Below, in pieces: positions 1 through 7,145 of a stretch of DNA of 27,196 nt. The stretch comes from an uncultured Oscillospiraceae bacterium. Lineage in GTDB: Bacteria > Bacillota > Clostridia > Oscillospirales > Acutalibacteraceae. The first letter of the stretch is position 1, and every line of letters begins with the position of its first letter. Under the pieces are notes generated by a model. The model did not search any database and was not told where the DNA came from. It worked only from the letters and a program-made list of their open reading frames with translations. The stretch covers positions 1-27,196 of the forward strand of contig UQSH01000019.1 of NCBI GenBank assembly GCA_900543795.1. The letters are read 5' to 3'. The position numbers and the translations under genes were made by a program.

Positions 1-200
1 CTCTTCCGTTCATGTTCGCCGCTAAGTCGACGCTCTGCCTGCCGCCGCGGCACTCGGCAGGAGAACGCAAGCTGCTAATTAAGCAGCAAGAGCTACTGAT
101 CTATTGTTGTCAGTTAATTTTAAGGTGTTACTTTTTAAGCGGTGCAACTCCGCTACCCGCTGACCAAGGCTCAACAACCCTGTCGAAATCCTTTCATCCC
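1..200 (-). ncRNA. ssrA: tmRNA (ssrA), 5' part, cut by the window edge
   Basis: Transfer-messenger RNA rescues stalled ribosomes together with SmpB, whose gene lies just upstream on the same strand. The minus strand from about 200 begins GGGGATGAAAGGATTTCGAC, the usual 5' end of tmRNA with its D-loop-like segment. A tag reading frame follows at 111-79. By analogy with the Bacillus subtilis RNA, where TTAAATATAACT precedes the resume codon, the matching TTAAAATTAACT here puts the resume codon at GAC (111-109). The encoded tag is then DNNRSVALAA and stop, giving (A)DNNRSVALAA on proteins; the LAA ending is the classical protease signal. A hairpin around the stop codon (GCTGCTTAATTAGCAGC) matches the helix usually found there. 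The 3' end with the tRNA-like half lies outside the window. The 5' end is placed by similarity only, and I see no convincing dedicated promoter inside the smpB 3' end. Confidence 0.93.
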
Positions 201-218
201 CATATATACATACTATTA

Positions 219-692
219 TCAATAGCGTTCCTTAAATTCACGCTCAATAGTTCTTTGAGCGTCTTTTTTTGCGGCAACCTCTCGCTTATCGTGGAGCTTT
301 TTACCCTTGCACAAGCCTATTTGAAGCTTTGCTCTGCCCTTTTTTATATAAAGCTCAAGCGGAATTATACTTAACCCCTGCTGCTGACTTTGGCCGAAAA
401 GCTTCATAATTTCCTTTTTGTGAAGCAAAAGCTTTTTCTTTCTTAACGGATTTCTGTTAAAAATATTCCCCTGTTCATAAGGCGAAATGTGCATACCGAT
501 AGCAAACATTTCTCCCGAATCAACGCTGCAAAAGGAATCCTTAAGATTAACTCTGCCGTTTCTGATTGATTTTATTTCGGTTCCGAAAAGCTCTATCCCT
601 GCTTCGTATGTTTCAAGAACGAAATAATCGTGATAGGCTTTTTTATTTTTTGCGATAACCTGAATTTCATTATTTTTATCTGCCAAGCCCAT
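219..692 (-). CDS. smpB: SsrA-binding protein SmpB
   Basis: SmpB binds the tRNA-like domain of tmRNA and delivers it to stalled ribosomes in the cytoplasm. The protein is 157 residues, normal for the family. It shows the signature start (KNKKAYHDYFVLETYEAGI), the conserved GTEIKSIRNGRVNLKDSF segment, and the basic C-terminal tail (GKKLHDKREVAAKKDAQRTI) that inserts into the mRNA channel. I chose the ATG at 692: an upstream in-frame GTG at 695 lies too close to the AAAGGAAG ribosome-binding site. The gene follows recR after 24 bases and precedes ssrA by about 18 bases, so protein and RNA partner are adjacent. It is probably the last protein gene of the dnaX-ybaB-recR-smpB transcription unit. 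Confidence 0.97.
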   Translation of the reverse strand: MGLADKNNEIQVIAKNKKAYHDYFVLETYEAGIELFGTEIKSIRNGRVNLKDSFCSVDSGEMFAIGMHISPYEQGNIFNRNPLRKKKLLLHKKEIMKLFGQSQQQGLSIIPLELYIKKGRAKLQIGLCKGKKLHDKREVAAKKDAQRTIEREFKERY

Positions 693-716
693 CACTTCCT
701 TTCGTTTATTAATACG

Positions 717-1316
717 CTAAATAAGGCTTCTTCCCTCTATTGCACGGGAAAGCGTTACCTCGTCTGCATACTCCAAATCTGCACCGACGGGAACTCCGTA
801 AGCAAGTCTGCTGACAGTTATGCCCATAGGCTTTAAAAGACGGCTGATATACATTGCGGTTGCCTCGCCCTCAACAGTTGGGTTGGTTGCCATAATGACC
901 TCCTGAACCTCCTCGTTAGAGAGCCTTGCGAGCAATTCCTTAATTCTTATCTGATCCGGACCGACATTATCCATAGGGGAAATTGCGCCGTGAAGCACGT
1001 GATACGTTCCGTTATACTCGTGTGTTCTTTCTATTGCGGCAACATCTCGGGGATCTTCAACAACGCAAATTGTGCTTTTATCCCTTGATTCGCTTTTGCA
1101 TATCGGACACAAATCATCATCGGCAAGGTCGCAACAGATTTTGCACTGCTTAATTTTAGTATGTGCATCCGTTATTGCCTTTGCGAAATCCTCCGCCTCC
1201 TCCTTGCTGAGACCGAGAACATAAAACGCCATTCTTTGAGCGGTTTTATGGCCAATGCCCTGCATACGCTCAAATTTATCTATTAAGTTTTGAAGCGGTG
1301 CAAGATTATACGCCAT
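717..1316 (-). CDS. recR: Recombination mediator protein RecR
   Basis: RecR acts with RecO (and RecF) to load RecA on single-stranded DNA during gap repair. The protein is 199 residues, the usual size. An N-terminal helix-hairpin-helix region (MQGIGHKTAQRMAFYVLGL, about 18-36) is followed by a zinc finger with Cys58, Cys61, Cys70 and Cys73. A TOPRIM domain starts near residue 84 (ICVVEDPRDVAAIE). The C-terminal Walker-like conserved segment reads MGITVSRLAYGVPVGADLEYAD. It lies 24 bases downstream of ybaB and upstream of smpB on the same strand. The dnaX-ybaB-recR order is the standard one in Bacillota and many other bacteria. Confidence 0.98.
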   Translation of the reverse strand: MAYNLAPLQNLIDKFERMQGIGHKTAQRMAFYVLGLSKEEAEDFAKAITDAHTKIKQCKICCDLADDDLCPICKSESRDKSTICVVEDPRDVAAIERTHEYNGTYHVLHGAISPMDNVGPDQIRIKELLARLSNEEVQEVIMATNPTVEGEATAMYISRLLKPMGITVSRLAYGVPVGADLEYADEVTLSRAIEGRSLI

Positions 1317-1340
1317 AATAAAGCTCTCTTTTCTTAAATA

Positions 1341-1685
1341 TTAAAGTCCCGGAATATTAAGTCCGCCGGTTACAGCCGCAAGCTCGGCTTCCTCGTCGTC
1401 ATCTATCTTACGCATTGCCTCGTTAAGAGCCGCCATAAGCATATCCTCAAGCATTTCAACATCCTGAGGATCAACAACCTCCGGATTGATGCCGATTGCC
1501 TTAATCTCATGCTTGCCTGTTACGGTTACCTCAACCATACCTCCGCCCGAGGTTACAACATATTCCTTTTCTTCAAGCTCTGCCTTTTTCTTTTCGATAT
1601 TTTCCTGCATCTGCTGAGCCTGCTTGAGCATTGCCTGCATATTCTGCGGACCGCCGCCCATTCCCTTTGGTAATCTTGCTTTCAT
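1341..1685 (-). CDS. YbaB/EbfC family nucleoid-associated protein
   Basis: Small DNA-binding protein of the YbaB/EbfC family, 114 residues, normally a homodimer with a tweezer-like shape. The N-terminal half is rich in Met, Gln, Lys and Glu (LKQAQQMQENIEKKKAEL), forming the long helix. The central segment GGGMVEVTVTGKHEIKAIGI and the acidic MLEDMLMAALNEAMRKI helix are typical. A strong ribosome-binding site (AAGGAGA) precedes the ATG. The gene sits between dnaX and recR, the conserved position of ybaB/yaaK. The exact cellular role of the family is still loosely defined (nucleoid association; possible link to RecR-dependent repair). Confidence 0.95.
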   Translation of the reverse strand: MKARLPKGMGGGPQNMQAMLKQAQQMQENIEKKKAELEEKEYVVTSGGGMVEVTVTGKHEIKAIGINPEVVDPQDVEMLEDMLMAALNEAMRKIDDDEEAELAAVTGGLNIPGL

Positions 1686-1717
1686 ATTTTTCTCCTTAAT
1701 TTCTAAATTAATTAATT

Positions 1718-3427
1718 TTAATCAACATCTATATTTACATTTCCCTGCGCCTTGCTTATCAAATCCTCAAGAGGATCTGTGCTTTTTTCGGCCTTTGGTG
1801 CCTGCTTAAAGAGTCCAAGCTTAAAGATTGTTCCCGATACATCATAAAGCGCCTGCTTGATTGCTTTTGCATGGGTGGGAATTTTTATAAAATCACGAAC
1901 AACGGAATTTTTACTGTCTATCAGAAAGAAATCTCCCCTGACATAGCCCTTTGAGCCGTTAAGAATTCCGTAAAGCGCAATATCCTTTTTATAAATCGCC
2001 TCCATAAAATCGGGCCATTGGGAAAACTCCTCCTGCGTTGCGGACTGAACGGTAGCAGGATTTTCCGCCACAGGAGCAGGCTCAATCGGAGCAGACACCT
2101 CCTTCGGCTTTGAAGGCATATCAATATCCGACTCCTGTGCTGTTGGCTGTTCCTGCGCAGGTGCTTCCTGTTTTTTTGAGGCAGCTTCATTTGATTTATT
2201 ATCTTCTGCCTGCACAACGGGAGCCTCTTGCTTAACTTCTCTGCGAGGAGCGGGAGCGACATTTTGAGCTGCCGTAAATTCTCCCCTTTTAAGCGCATTT
2301 TCAAGAGATGATAGCCTTGAAAGAATAGACTCCTGTGAGGTCTCGAGCTTTGGCTCGCAAAGCTTAATAAAGCTCATTTCCATTTCGATTCTTGAATTTG
2401 CTCCGCCTTTTATCTGCGTTAATGCTTGCTGAAACAAATCAAGTGCATAAATAATGTTAGGAAGCGTGAAAGCCTCTGCCGAGGAAAGAATATTTTTATA
2501 TTCGTCATCTGTGCAGATAATCAGCTCTCTGCTTTTATTAACCGTTTTTGCAATAAGAAAATTTCTGAAATGATTTATCATTTCAACACAAAGACGCTCC
2601 ATATCATAGCTGTTTTGATGAAGAGTGCTGATTATATCGAGTGCTTTTCCGCTGCTTTTATCGCTGATCGCCTGCGAAAGCTCATAAAGCGCCTCCCTGC
2701 CTGCAATACCTGCAACATCGGAAACGAGCGCCTCATCAATATCCCTTGACCTGCCTGCACATTGGTCTAAAATCGAAAGAGCGTCTCTCATTCCGCCGTC
2801 TGCAATTCTTGAAATAAGAAGTGCGGCTTCGTTAGATAAATTCATATTTTCCGCCTGTGCAACCTCTTTTAAGCGAACAGACATTGTTTCGGGCTGAATA
2901 CGCTTGAAATCGAAACGCTGACAGCGTGAAAGAATTGTTGCGGGAAGCTTATGAACCTCCGTTGTTGCCAAAATGAATATAACATGTGCCGGCGGCTCTT
3001 CAAGAGTTTTCAAAAGCGCATTGAACGCACCCGTTGAAAGCATGTGTACCTCGTCTATAATATAGACTCTGTATTTTCCTCTTGCAGGAGTGTAGTTTGC
3101 TTCTTCACGCAAATCACGGATATTATCCACGCCGTTATTTGATGCGGCGTCTATTTCAACAACATCGTAAATTGTACCTGCATCAAGCCCCCTGCAAACC
3201 TCGCACTCGTTACACGGCTCGCCGTTTTGATTATGCTCACAGTTTACGGCCTTTGCAAGAATTTTTGCGCAGGTAGTTTTTCCCGTTCCTCTTGAGCCCG
3301 TGAAAAGATAAGCGTGAGAAATCCTGCCGTCTTTAATTTCATTTAGAAGCGTTGATGTAACATGCTCCTGACCGTAAACATCGGCAAAAACCTTAGGTCT
3401 GTATTTTCTGTATAAAACCTGATACAT
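1718..3427 (-). CDS. dnaX: DNA polymerase III subunit gamma/tau
   Basis: Clamp-loader ATPase subunit that loads the sliding clamp and organises the replisome. The protein is 569 residues from the ATG at 3427; I prefer this start over the GTG at 3436 because AGGTGAG lies at proper distance from it. Walker A is GSRGTGKT (about 44-51), the zinc module has Cys63, Cys72, Cys75 and Cys78, Walker B is IIDEVH (about 123-128), and the sensor/arginine-finger segment SRCQRF is near 167. After about residue 360 comes a low-complexity linker rich in Ala, Glu, Pro and Gln, then a C-terminal tau domain (FSQWPDFMEAIYKKDIALYGIL). The linker holds an A7 slippery heptamer (2171-2177). The gene directly follows the SRP RNA gene, as in Bacillus subtilis. 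Confidence 0.97.
   Translation of the reverse strand: MYQVLYRKYRPKVFADVYGQEHVTSTLLNEIKDGRISHAYLFTGSRGTGKTTCAKILAKAVNCEHNQNGEPCNECEVCRGLDAGTIYDVVEIDAASNNGVDNIRDLREEANYTPARGKYRVYIIDEVHMLSTGAFNALLKTLEEPPAHVIFILATTEVHKLPATILSRCQRFDFKRIQPETMSVRLKEVAQAENMNLSNEAALLISRIADGGMRDALSILDQCAGRSRDIDEALVSDVAGIAGREALYELSQAISDKSSGKALDIISTLHQNSYDMERLCVEMINHFRNFLIAKTVNKSRELIICTDDEYKNILSSAEAFTLPNIIYALDLFQQALTQIKGGANSRIEMEMSFIKLCEPKLETSQESILSRLSSLENALKRGEFTAAQNVAPAPRREVKQEAPVVQAEDNKSNEAASKKQEAPAQEQPTAQESDIDMPSKPKEVSAPIEPAPVAENPATVQSATQEEFSQWPDFMEAIYKKDIALYGILNGSKGYVRGDFFLIDSKNSVVRDFIKIPTHAKAIKQALYDVSGTIFKLGLFKQAPKAEKSTDPLEDLISKAQGNVNIDVD
2171..2177 (-). other. Candidate -1 frameshift (slippery) heptamer in dnaX
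   Basis: On the coding strand the reading frame is TCA-AAA-AAA-CAG, so the seven A residues form A-AAA-AAA in exactly the zero-frame phasing required for tandem -1 slippage. In the -1 frame the reading continues ACA GGA AGC and meets a TGA about 18 codons later, just after GTC GGA TAT. Slippage would therefore make a short, gamma-like protein ending in the linker, as the A-AAA-AAG site does in Escherichia coli dnaX. I see no clear upstream Shine-Dalgarno-like stimulator and only a weak downstream palindrome (CCTGCGCAGG). Whether it is used is unknown. Confidence 0.45.
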
Positions 3428-3450
3428 ATTTCTCACCTCATAACCTGCAT

Positions 3451-3608
3451 AAAAATTGCGGCTGCGTTTTCAGCGTAACGTACAGACTTGTCTGCGGCGC
3501 ACAGAATAATCCACTTATTGCTGCTCGGTTCCCCGCCTGACAAGGTTCGTAGCATCCCGTCGCACAGGGCCCATACGCTACGCTGAAAATGCAACCGCTT
3601 TTCAATTC
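3451..3608 (-). ncRNA. ffs: Signal recognition particle RNA (SRP RNA / scRNA)
   Basis: RNA core of the signal recognition particle, which with Ffh targets membrane and secreted proteins. The minus strand shows the hallmark domain IV tip at 3541-3520: GTCAGG, then a CGG stem, a GGAA tetraloop, a CCG stem, and AGCAGC. Outer arms pair over a long distance: GCGGTTGCATTTTCAGCGTA near 3600 with TACGCTGAAAACGCAGCCGC near 3460, forming the hairpin rod. A T run (minus-strand ATTTTTA, about 3456-3450) directly follows the closing GCCGC and probably ends transcription. The 5' end is estimated from a good promoter at 3643-3615. The RNA is about 150 nucleotides and lies immediately upstream of dnaX, the same neighbourhood as scr in Bacillus subtilis. 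Exact ends are approximate. Confidence 0.93.
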
Positions 3609-3614
3609 CTATAT

Positions 3615-3643
3615 ATTATATACTAAAACTATTCTAAAATCAA
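3615..3643 (-). promoter_or_regulatory. Sigma-A-type promoter of the SRP RNA gene
   Basis: On the minus strand a -35 box TTGATT (3643-3638) is separated by 17 bases from a perfect -10 box TATAAT (3620-3615). The predicted start is near 3608, a few bases before the SRP RNA helix. The -35 box lies inside the last codons of the upstream flavin-reductase-like gene. Confidence 0.8.
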
Positions 3644-4135
3644 CACTTTTTCTATTTCTCCGAAATAGATATAATGCATATCCCTATCGGCATACCATTT
3701 TTTCATAATATCCTTATCAATAAAGCCTGCTTCATCAAGATAAATTCTCGCATTCTTTTTGCAGATAAGAATAAGCCTTGCTTCCTCAAAATAAGGAGCA
3801 TTTTCTCTGTAAACGGGAGTTAATCCCGTTTCCTTAACCTTATCGCAGCTGCGTCCGCTTTTTGCTCCGCAGATTTTAAGTGCGTTTTTATATTCATCAG
3901 AGAAAAAGCAAAGGGAAAAATAATCCTCTTTATCAATAAGCGTTTTGGTAAATCTACTTTCACGGACATAAACCGTTGCCATATCCTTGCCCCAAAGCTC
4001 GCCGACGCCTCCCCAAGACACGGTCATAGGATTGCAGGAATCTCCGTTTTTTGCCGTTAAAAGCGCCCAATCGTTGCTGAGGAGCTTGACGGGATTTTCC
4101 TTCACATCTCTTATATTAATTTCTTTAAAGCTCAT
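3629..4135 (-). CDS. Flavin reductase-like (FMN-binding split-barrel) protein
   Basis: A 168-residue protein resembling the flavin reductase / FMN-binding split-barrel family, which bind FMN and may act as NAD(P)H:flavin or other small-molecule reductases in the cytoplasm. Supporting segments are the N-terminal NWALLTAKNGD-type strand followed by CNPMTVSWGGVGELWGKD, typical of proteins containing the N-x-M-T-x-S-W FMN-contact motif, then ATVYVRESRFTKTLID and FSLCFFSDEYKNALKICGAKSGR, and a C-terminal HYIYFGEIEKVLI strand. A GGAGG ribosome-binding site precedes the ATG. It is preceded by its own promoter (4184-4156), so it is probably transcribed apart from the TIR gene upstream. The substrate cannot be told from sequence. 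Confidence 0.82.
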   Translation of the reverse strand: MSFKEINIRDVKENPVKLLSNDWALLTAKNGDSCNPMTVSWGGVGELWGKDMATVYVRESRFTKTLIDKEDYFSLCFFSDEYKNALKICGAKSGRSCDKVKETGLTPVYRENAPYFEEARLILICKKNARIYLDEAGFIDKDIMKKWYADRDMHYIYFGEIEKVLILE

Positions 4136-4155
4136 AAAACCGCCTCCAACAAAAT

Positions 4156-4184
4156 ATTATATCAATCGATTAATTTTTATGCAA
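4156..4184 (-). promoter_or_regulatory. Promoter of the flavin-reductase-like gene
   Basis: On the minus strand TTGCAT (4184-4179) and TATAAT (4161-4156) are exactly 17 bases apart, and the start codon follows about 20 bases downstream of the -10 box. Confidence 0.72.
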
Positions 4185-4227
4185 TATCAGAAATAATCAT
4201 TCTAAACAAAAGAACGATCAATCCATC

Positions 4228-5529
4228 TTATGTAAGAATAAACACAACACCGCCAACCGGAAAAATCCATTCATTCTTAATTGAAAATTCAATTTCTCCC
4301 GGCATTATATCAGCCTCTTCGGAATTTGACGAATAGTTTAAGAAAGGAATCATTTTAACATCCATTTCGTCTTCCGGATAGCTGAATGTTATTTCGGGAC
4401 TATATGTCGGATCGCTGATTGAAACAAAGAAATAGCTTGCGCCTTTTTTATGAGGTATATTAAATTTCAATTTGAAATTTAATATGTTTTCATCTGTGAA
4501 AAACGATGAAGAATTATATTTTGCAAAAATTCCGCTTTCATCGATTTTTATCATATCAGGTTCTAAAACACTTCCGTTGATATTCAATTTAACCTTCATA
4601 CATTTTATGTAAAATAAACGCTTATCCTCGTCGCTCATCAACGATAAACGCTTCAAATCTTCACTATCAATATTGAGATTTTCACTAAACAGAAAACTTT
4701 CATTCTTCAAAGAAGAATCGAGCTTTTGCAAATCCGTAATAAATGAAAGCAAGATATACTCTTCAGGTTTTTCATTTAGATATTTTTTTGTATATGAAAA
4801 CTTTTCTTCAAGCTTGTAATACTTGCTCTCATCAATATCATCAAAAGAAAAGCTAAAATTTGAAGAAATTGATATGTTATAGTTATAATTATCTCTAAAA
4901 TTGTAAGAATGATTAAGCGTTGAATGAACAAACGCATCGGCTATATTTCCAAATTCATTTCCGAATTTATTCAAACAGATATTCTTTATAAGGTTGCTTT
5001 TCGCAGTTTCGGAAAACATTGCGATAAAATCTTTATTTGAAAATGCCTGCTCTAATTCTTCCAATCTGTCGTTAAATAAAAACTCGGGCTGTAAATGAAG
5101 AAATTCCTCTATTTTATCAATTGTTGCATCAAAAAAATCAAAATTAAAATTCACCCCGTTATTTTTTAAAAGCCTATCTATTGCTTCAAATGACGGGTGT
5201 TTGTTTAAATTCTCGGGCTTTTCAAATTCGTTTAAAAACACAGGAATAACATTTTTGTTTTTATTAATTGCCCTTTCAAATTCTTTATTAAATAAATCAT
5301 TTTGATTATCACAACGCACAAAACAATCCTTCGACAATACAACTATAACAGCCTTACAATTGTCAATTGTTTCTAAAATATAGTTTTCATATTTTCCGTT
5401 TGAAAGAGATTTTTGATCGAGAAAAACTTTATATCCACGCTGCTTCAACACCTCATAGATTAATCGAGCATAAACATTTCCCCCGTCTCTCCTATAACTG
5501 ATAAAAATTTGAAATTCATTATTATTCAT
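4228..5529 (-). CDS. TIR-domain protein with an unrecognised C-terminal domain
   Basis: A 433-residue protein. Residues about 1-145 are a TIR domain: box 1 FQIFISYRRDGGNVYA, box 2 FLDQKSL, a strand VIVVLSKDCF, and a helix DLFNKEFERAI. Glu83 of that helix falls where the catalytic glutamate of NAD-cleaving TIR domains lies; that assignment is by pattern, not alignment. The remaining 290 residues, rich in Asn, Phe, Ser and Lys, are not recognised; they look like a helical segment followed by beta strands (KLKFNIPHKKGASYFFVSIS). I chose the ATG at 5529 because GAGG lies just upstream; an in-frame TTG at 5541 overlaps that site. It starts 14 bases after the VanX-like gene and is likely co-transcribed. 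The gene is visibly more AT-rich than the surrounding genes, which suggests transfer. Bacterial TIR proteins often act in phage defence or signalling; the role here is unknown. Confidence 0.85.
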   Translation of the reverse strand: MNNNEFQIFISYRRDGGNVYARLIYEVLKQRGYKVFLDQKSLSNGKYENYILETIDNCKAVIVVLSKDCFVRCDNQNDLFNKEFERAINKNKNVIPVFLNEFEKPENLNKHPSFEAIDRLLKNNGVNFNFDFFDATIDKIEEFLHLQPEFLFNDRLEELEQAFSNKDFIAMFSETAKSNLIKNICLNKFGNEFGNIADAFVHSTLNHSYNFRDNYNYNISISSNFSFSFDDIDESKYYKLEEKFSYTKKYLNEKPEEYILLSFITDLQKLDSSLKNESFLFSENLNIDSEDLKRLSLMSDEDKRLFYIKCMKVKLNINGSVLEPDMIKIDESGIFAKYNSSSFFTDENILNFKLKFNIPHKKGASYFFVSISDPTYSPEITFSYPEDEMDVKMIPFLNYSSNSEEADIMPGEIEFSIKNEWIFPVGGVVFILT

Positions 5530-5543
5530 TATTAACCTCAAAA

Positions 5544-6242
5544 TTATATTATTTCATAGATTGATCTATACAACATTGGTTTTTTTGTATAGATGCTCCA
5601 AAAGCTATCCCCATAATCATAATGCCACCATTCCGTTGGCAAATTAGTAAATCCGCTTTCAGTCATTACCGAGTACAAAAGTCTTCTATTTAGTTTTACT
5701 GTTTGATTTGGGCACATATGGGTTTCATAGTAAGCAGTATTTGAATTTGAATTAAAGGAATCAAATTCTGTTCCCATATCAAGTTCTGTTCCATCGGAAT
5801 TAACAATCGTTAAGTCAATTGCACCACCGGTTGAATGAACAAATGACACCTCGATAGATTTATCGGGAAACGACACAAAATTCTTTGCTTTCTTGTGAAT
5901 TTCATTATCGGATAAGGCTTCATTTTCCGCAAGTGATTTCAATTGATTGAAATAGTTGTAATACAGTTCATACTGCACCTCATAAGGTCTCCAAGCATCA
6001 AATATTTTGAAGGTATAACATTTTGGTAAAAGTCTTAATGCGTTCATAAGCATTTCTGCAACTGTTTCTCTTACATAGGCATTATTTATTGCACCGTTTA
6101 TGCCTTGTTCAAAATATTTCATTTCGCATATTATTCTTCCTTGAGAATAATCGTATAAATCAACTAAATTTTCATCTTTGAAATCGCTTATTATGCTATT
6201 TGCAGCAGGAAAACTCTTGTTTGGTATTTCGCTATATTGCAT
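5544..6242 (-). CDS. VanX-like D-alanyl-D-alanine dipeptidase (peptidase M15D)
   Basis: A 232-residue zinc peptidase of the VanX/DdpX family, which cleaves D-Ala-D-Ala dipeptide. Visible residues are Arg85 in DAWRPYEVQ (transition-state arginine), zinc ligands His136 and Asp143 in VHSTGGAIDLTI, the family segment DMGTEFDSF, and the catalytic EWWH motif with Glu204 and zinc ligand His207. No signal peptide is seen, so it acts in the cytoplasm. A GAGGA ribosome-binding site follows directly after the stop codon of the preceding gene (15-base gap). No vanH, vanA or vanRS genes lie nearby, so glycopeptide resistance is not implied; D-Ala-D-Ala recycling or a role linked to the following TIR gene is possible. 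Confidence 0.9.
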   Translation of the reverse strand: MQYSEIPNKSFPAANSIISDFKDENLVDLYDYSQGRIICEMKYFEQGINGAINNAYVRETVAEMLMNALRLLPKCYTFKIFDAWRPYEVQYELYYNYFNQLKSLAENEALSDNEIHKKAKNFVSFPDKSIEVSFVHSTGGAIDLTIVNSDGTELDMGTEFDSFNSNSNTAYYETHMCPNQTVKLNRRLLYSVMTESGFTNLPTEWWHYDYGDSFWSIYTKKPMLYRSIYEII

Positions 6243-6257
6243 TGACGGTTCATCCTC

Positions 6258-7145
6258 TCATATAACAAATTCGGAATAAACACCGAAATGGTCGCTGATA
6301 TATCCGCCCGACAAATCGTTGAGCACCTGATAATCAACCGTTTGCGTTTCCGGAGAAACAAAAATAAAATCAATCGGTTCCTCATTATCCTGCGCTCCCC
6401 ATTCTTGATATGTGCCTGCTTTTCTTTCGGGGAAGGCGGTTAAGGTGTCGGTTAAAACAGATGCGGCAGTGTTATATGCCTGCATTCCCTGTGTTTCGTT
6501 AAAATCGCCCGTTAAAGCGGTTGTTATTCCGTCATAATGCGAAGTGATTTCAGCCATTTTATCAACTATAACCTGTGCACCGTAATCTGCTGCCTGCTCG
6601 CTTGCATTATCAAGATGCGTGTTCATAAACAGAATCAATTTGCCCGTTGAGAGCTGCTTTAAAACAACCCATGTGCAAACTCTGTTGCAGCCTGCGCCGT
6701 CATATCTGCTTTCCTCTTCGGGTGTTTCGGAAAGCCAAAAGGTGCCCTTTTCAACGGCTTCATACTCGCCTTTAAGCCAAAAAACCGCATTTATTTCCGA
6801 CTTGCGCTCGTTCTCGTCTCCGCCCCTTTTAACTCCGTAGGACTCATAATCGGGCAAAAGAGCCGAAAGCTTTTCGAGCCATTCGCTGTTCATTTCCTGT
6901 GTGCCTATGAAATCGGGAGAAACCGCCGACATATACTGTGCAAAGCGTTTTACTCTTGCCGAAGAGCCCGTGCCCTTAATAACATTTCCCCACGGCGCCG
7001 CACAGTTAAAGGTTACTGCCGCAACGCTTTTTTTGCTTTGACGCTCTATTTGCTCATACTGTGCTTTTTTTGCGCAGGAGCAAAGGCTGACGGCAATAAC
7101 GCAAGCCGCCAAAAAAACAGATAAAAGCTTCATTGCCTTTTTCAT
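6258..7145 (-). CDS. Endonuclease/exonuclease/phosphatase-fold lipoprotein
   Basis: A 295-residue exported protein. The N terminus is a lipoprotein signal peptide (MKKAMKLLSVFLAACVIAV, then SLCSC with the modified Cys at about 24). The rest shows the metal-dependent EEP fold: TFNCAAPWG with the first metal-binding Asn, GTQEMN with the metal-ligand Glu, CTWVVL, NTHLDN, GDFNE, PIDFIFV and the catalytic SDHFGV. Members include DNase I, sphingomyelinase and phosphodiesterases; the extracellular substrate cannot be decided here. Its ATG overlaps the stop codon of the GH51 gene by four bases (ATGA), so translation is probably coupled and both products act outside the cell. Confidence 0.88.
   Translation of the reverse strand: MKKAMKLLSVFLAACVIAVSLCSCAKKAQYEQIERQSKKSVAAVTFNCAAPWGNVIKGTGSSARVKRFAQYMSAVSPDFIGTQEMNSEWLEKLSALLPDYESYGVKRGGDENERKSEINAVFWLKGEYEAVEKGTFWLSETPEEESRYDGAGCNRVCTWVVLKQLSTGKLILFMNTHLDNASEQAADYGAQVIVDKMAEITSHYDGITTALTGDFNETQGMQAYNTAASVLTDTLTAFPERKAGTYQEWGAQDNEEPIDFIFVSPETQTVDYQVLNDLSGGYISDHFGVYSEFVI

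Noticed and set aside
12..374. 120-codon plus-strand frame at the left edge
   Set aside because: It lies antisense to tmRNA and smpB, which are both strongly supported.
1921..2304. 127-codon frame inside dnaX on the same strand
   Set aside because: It is a shifted frame of the low-complexity dnaX linker, basic and Leu/Arg-rich, with no start signal. It could be entered only by slippage in the other direction and was not called as a gene.
5544..6242. Glycopeptide-resistance cluster suggested by the VanX-like gene
   Set aside because: No vanH, ligase, vanR or vanS gene is present around it, and VanX-like enzymes also occur as housekeeping dipeptidases.
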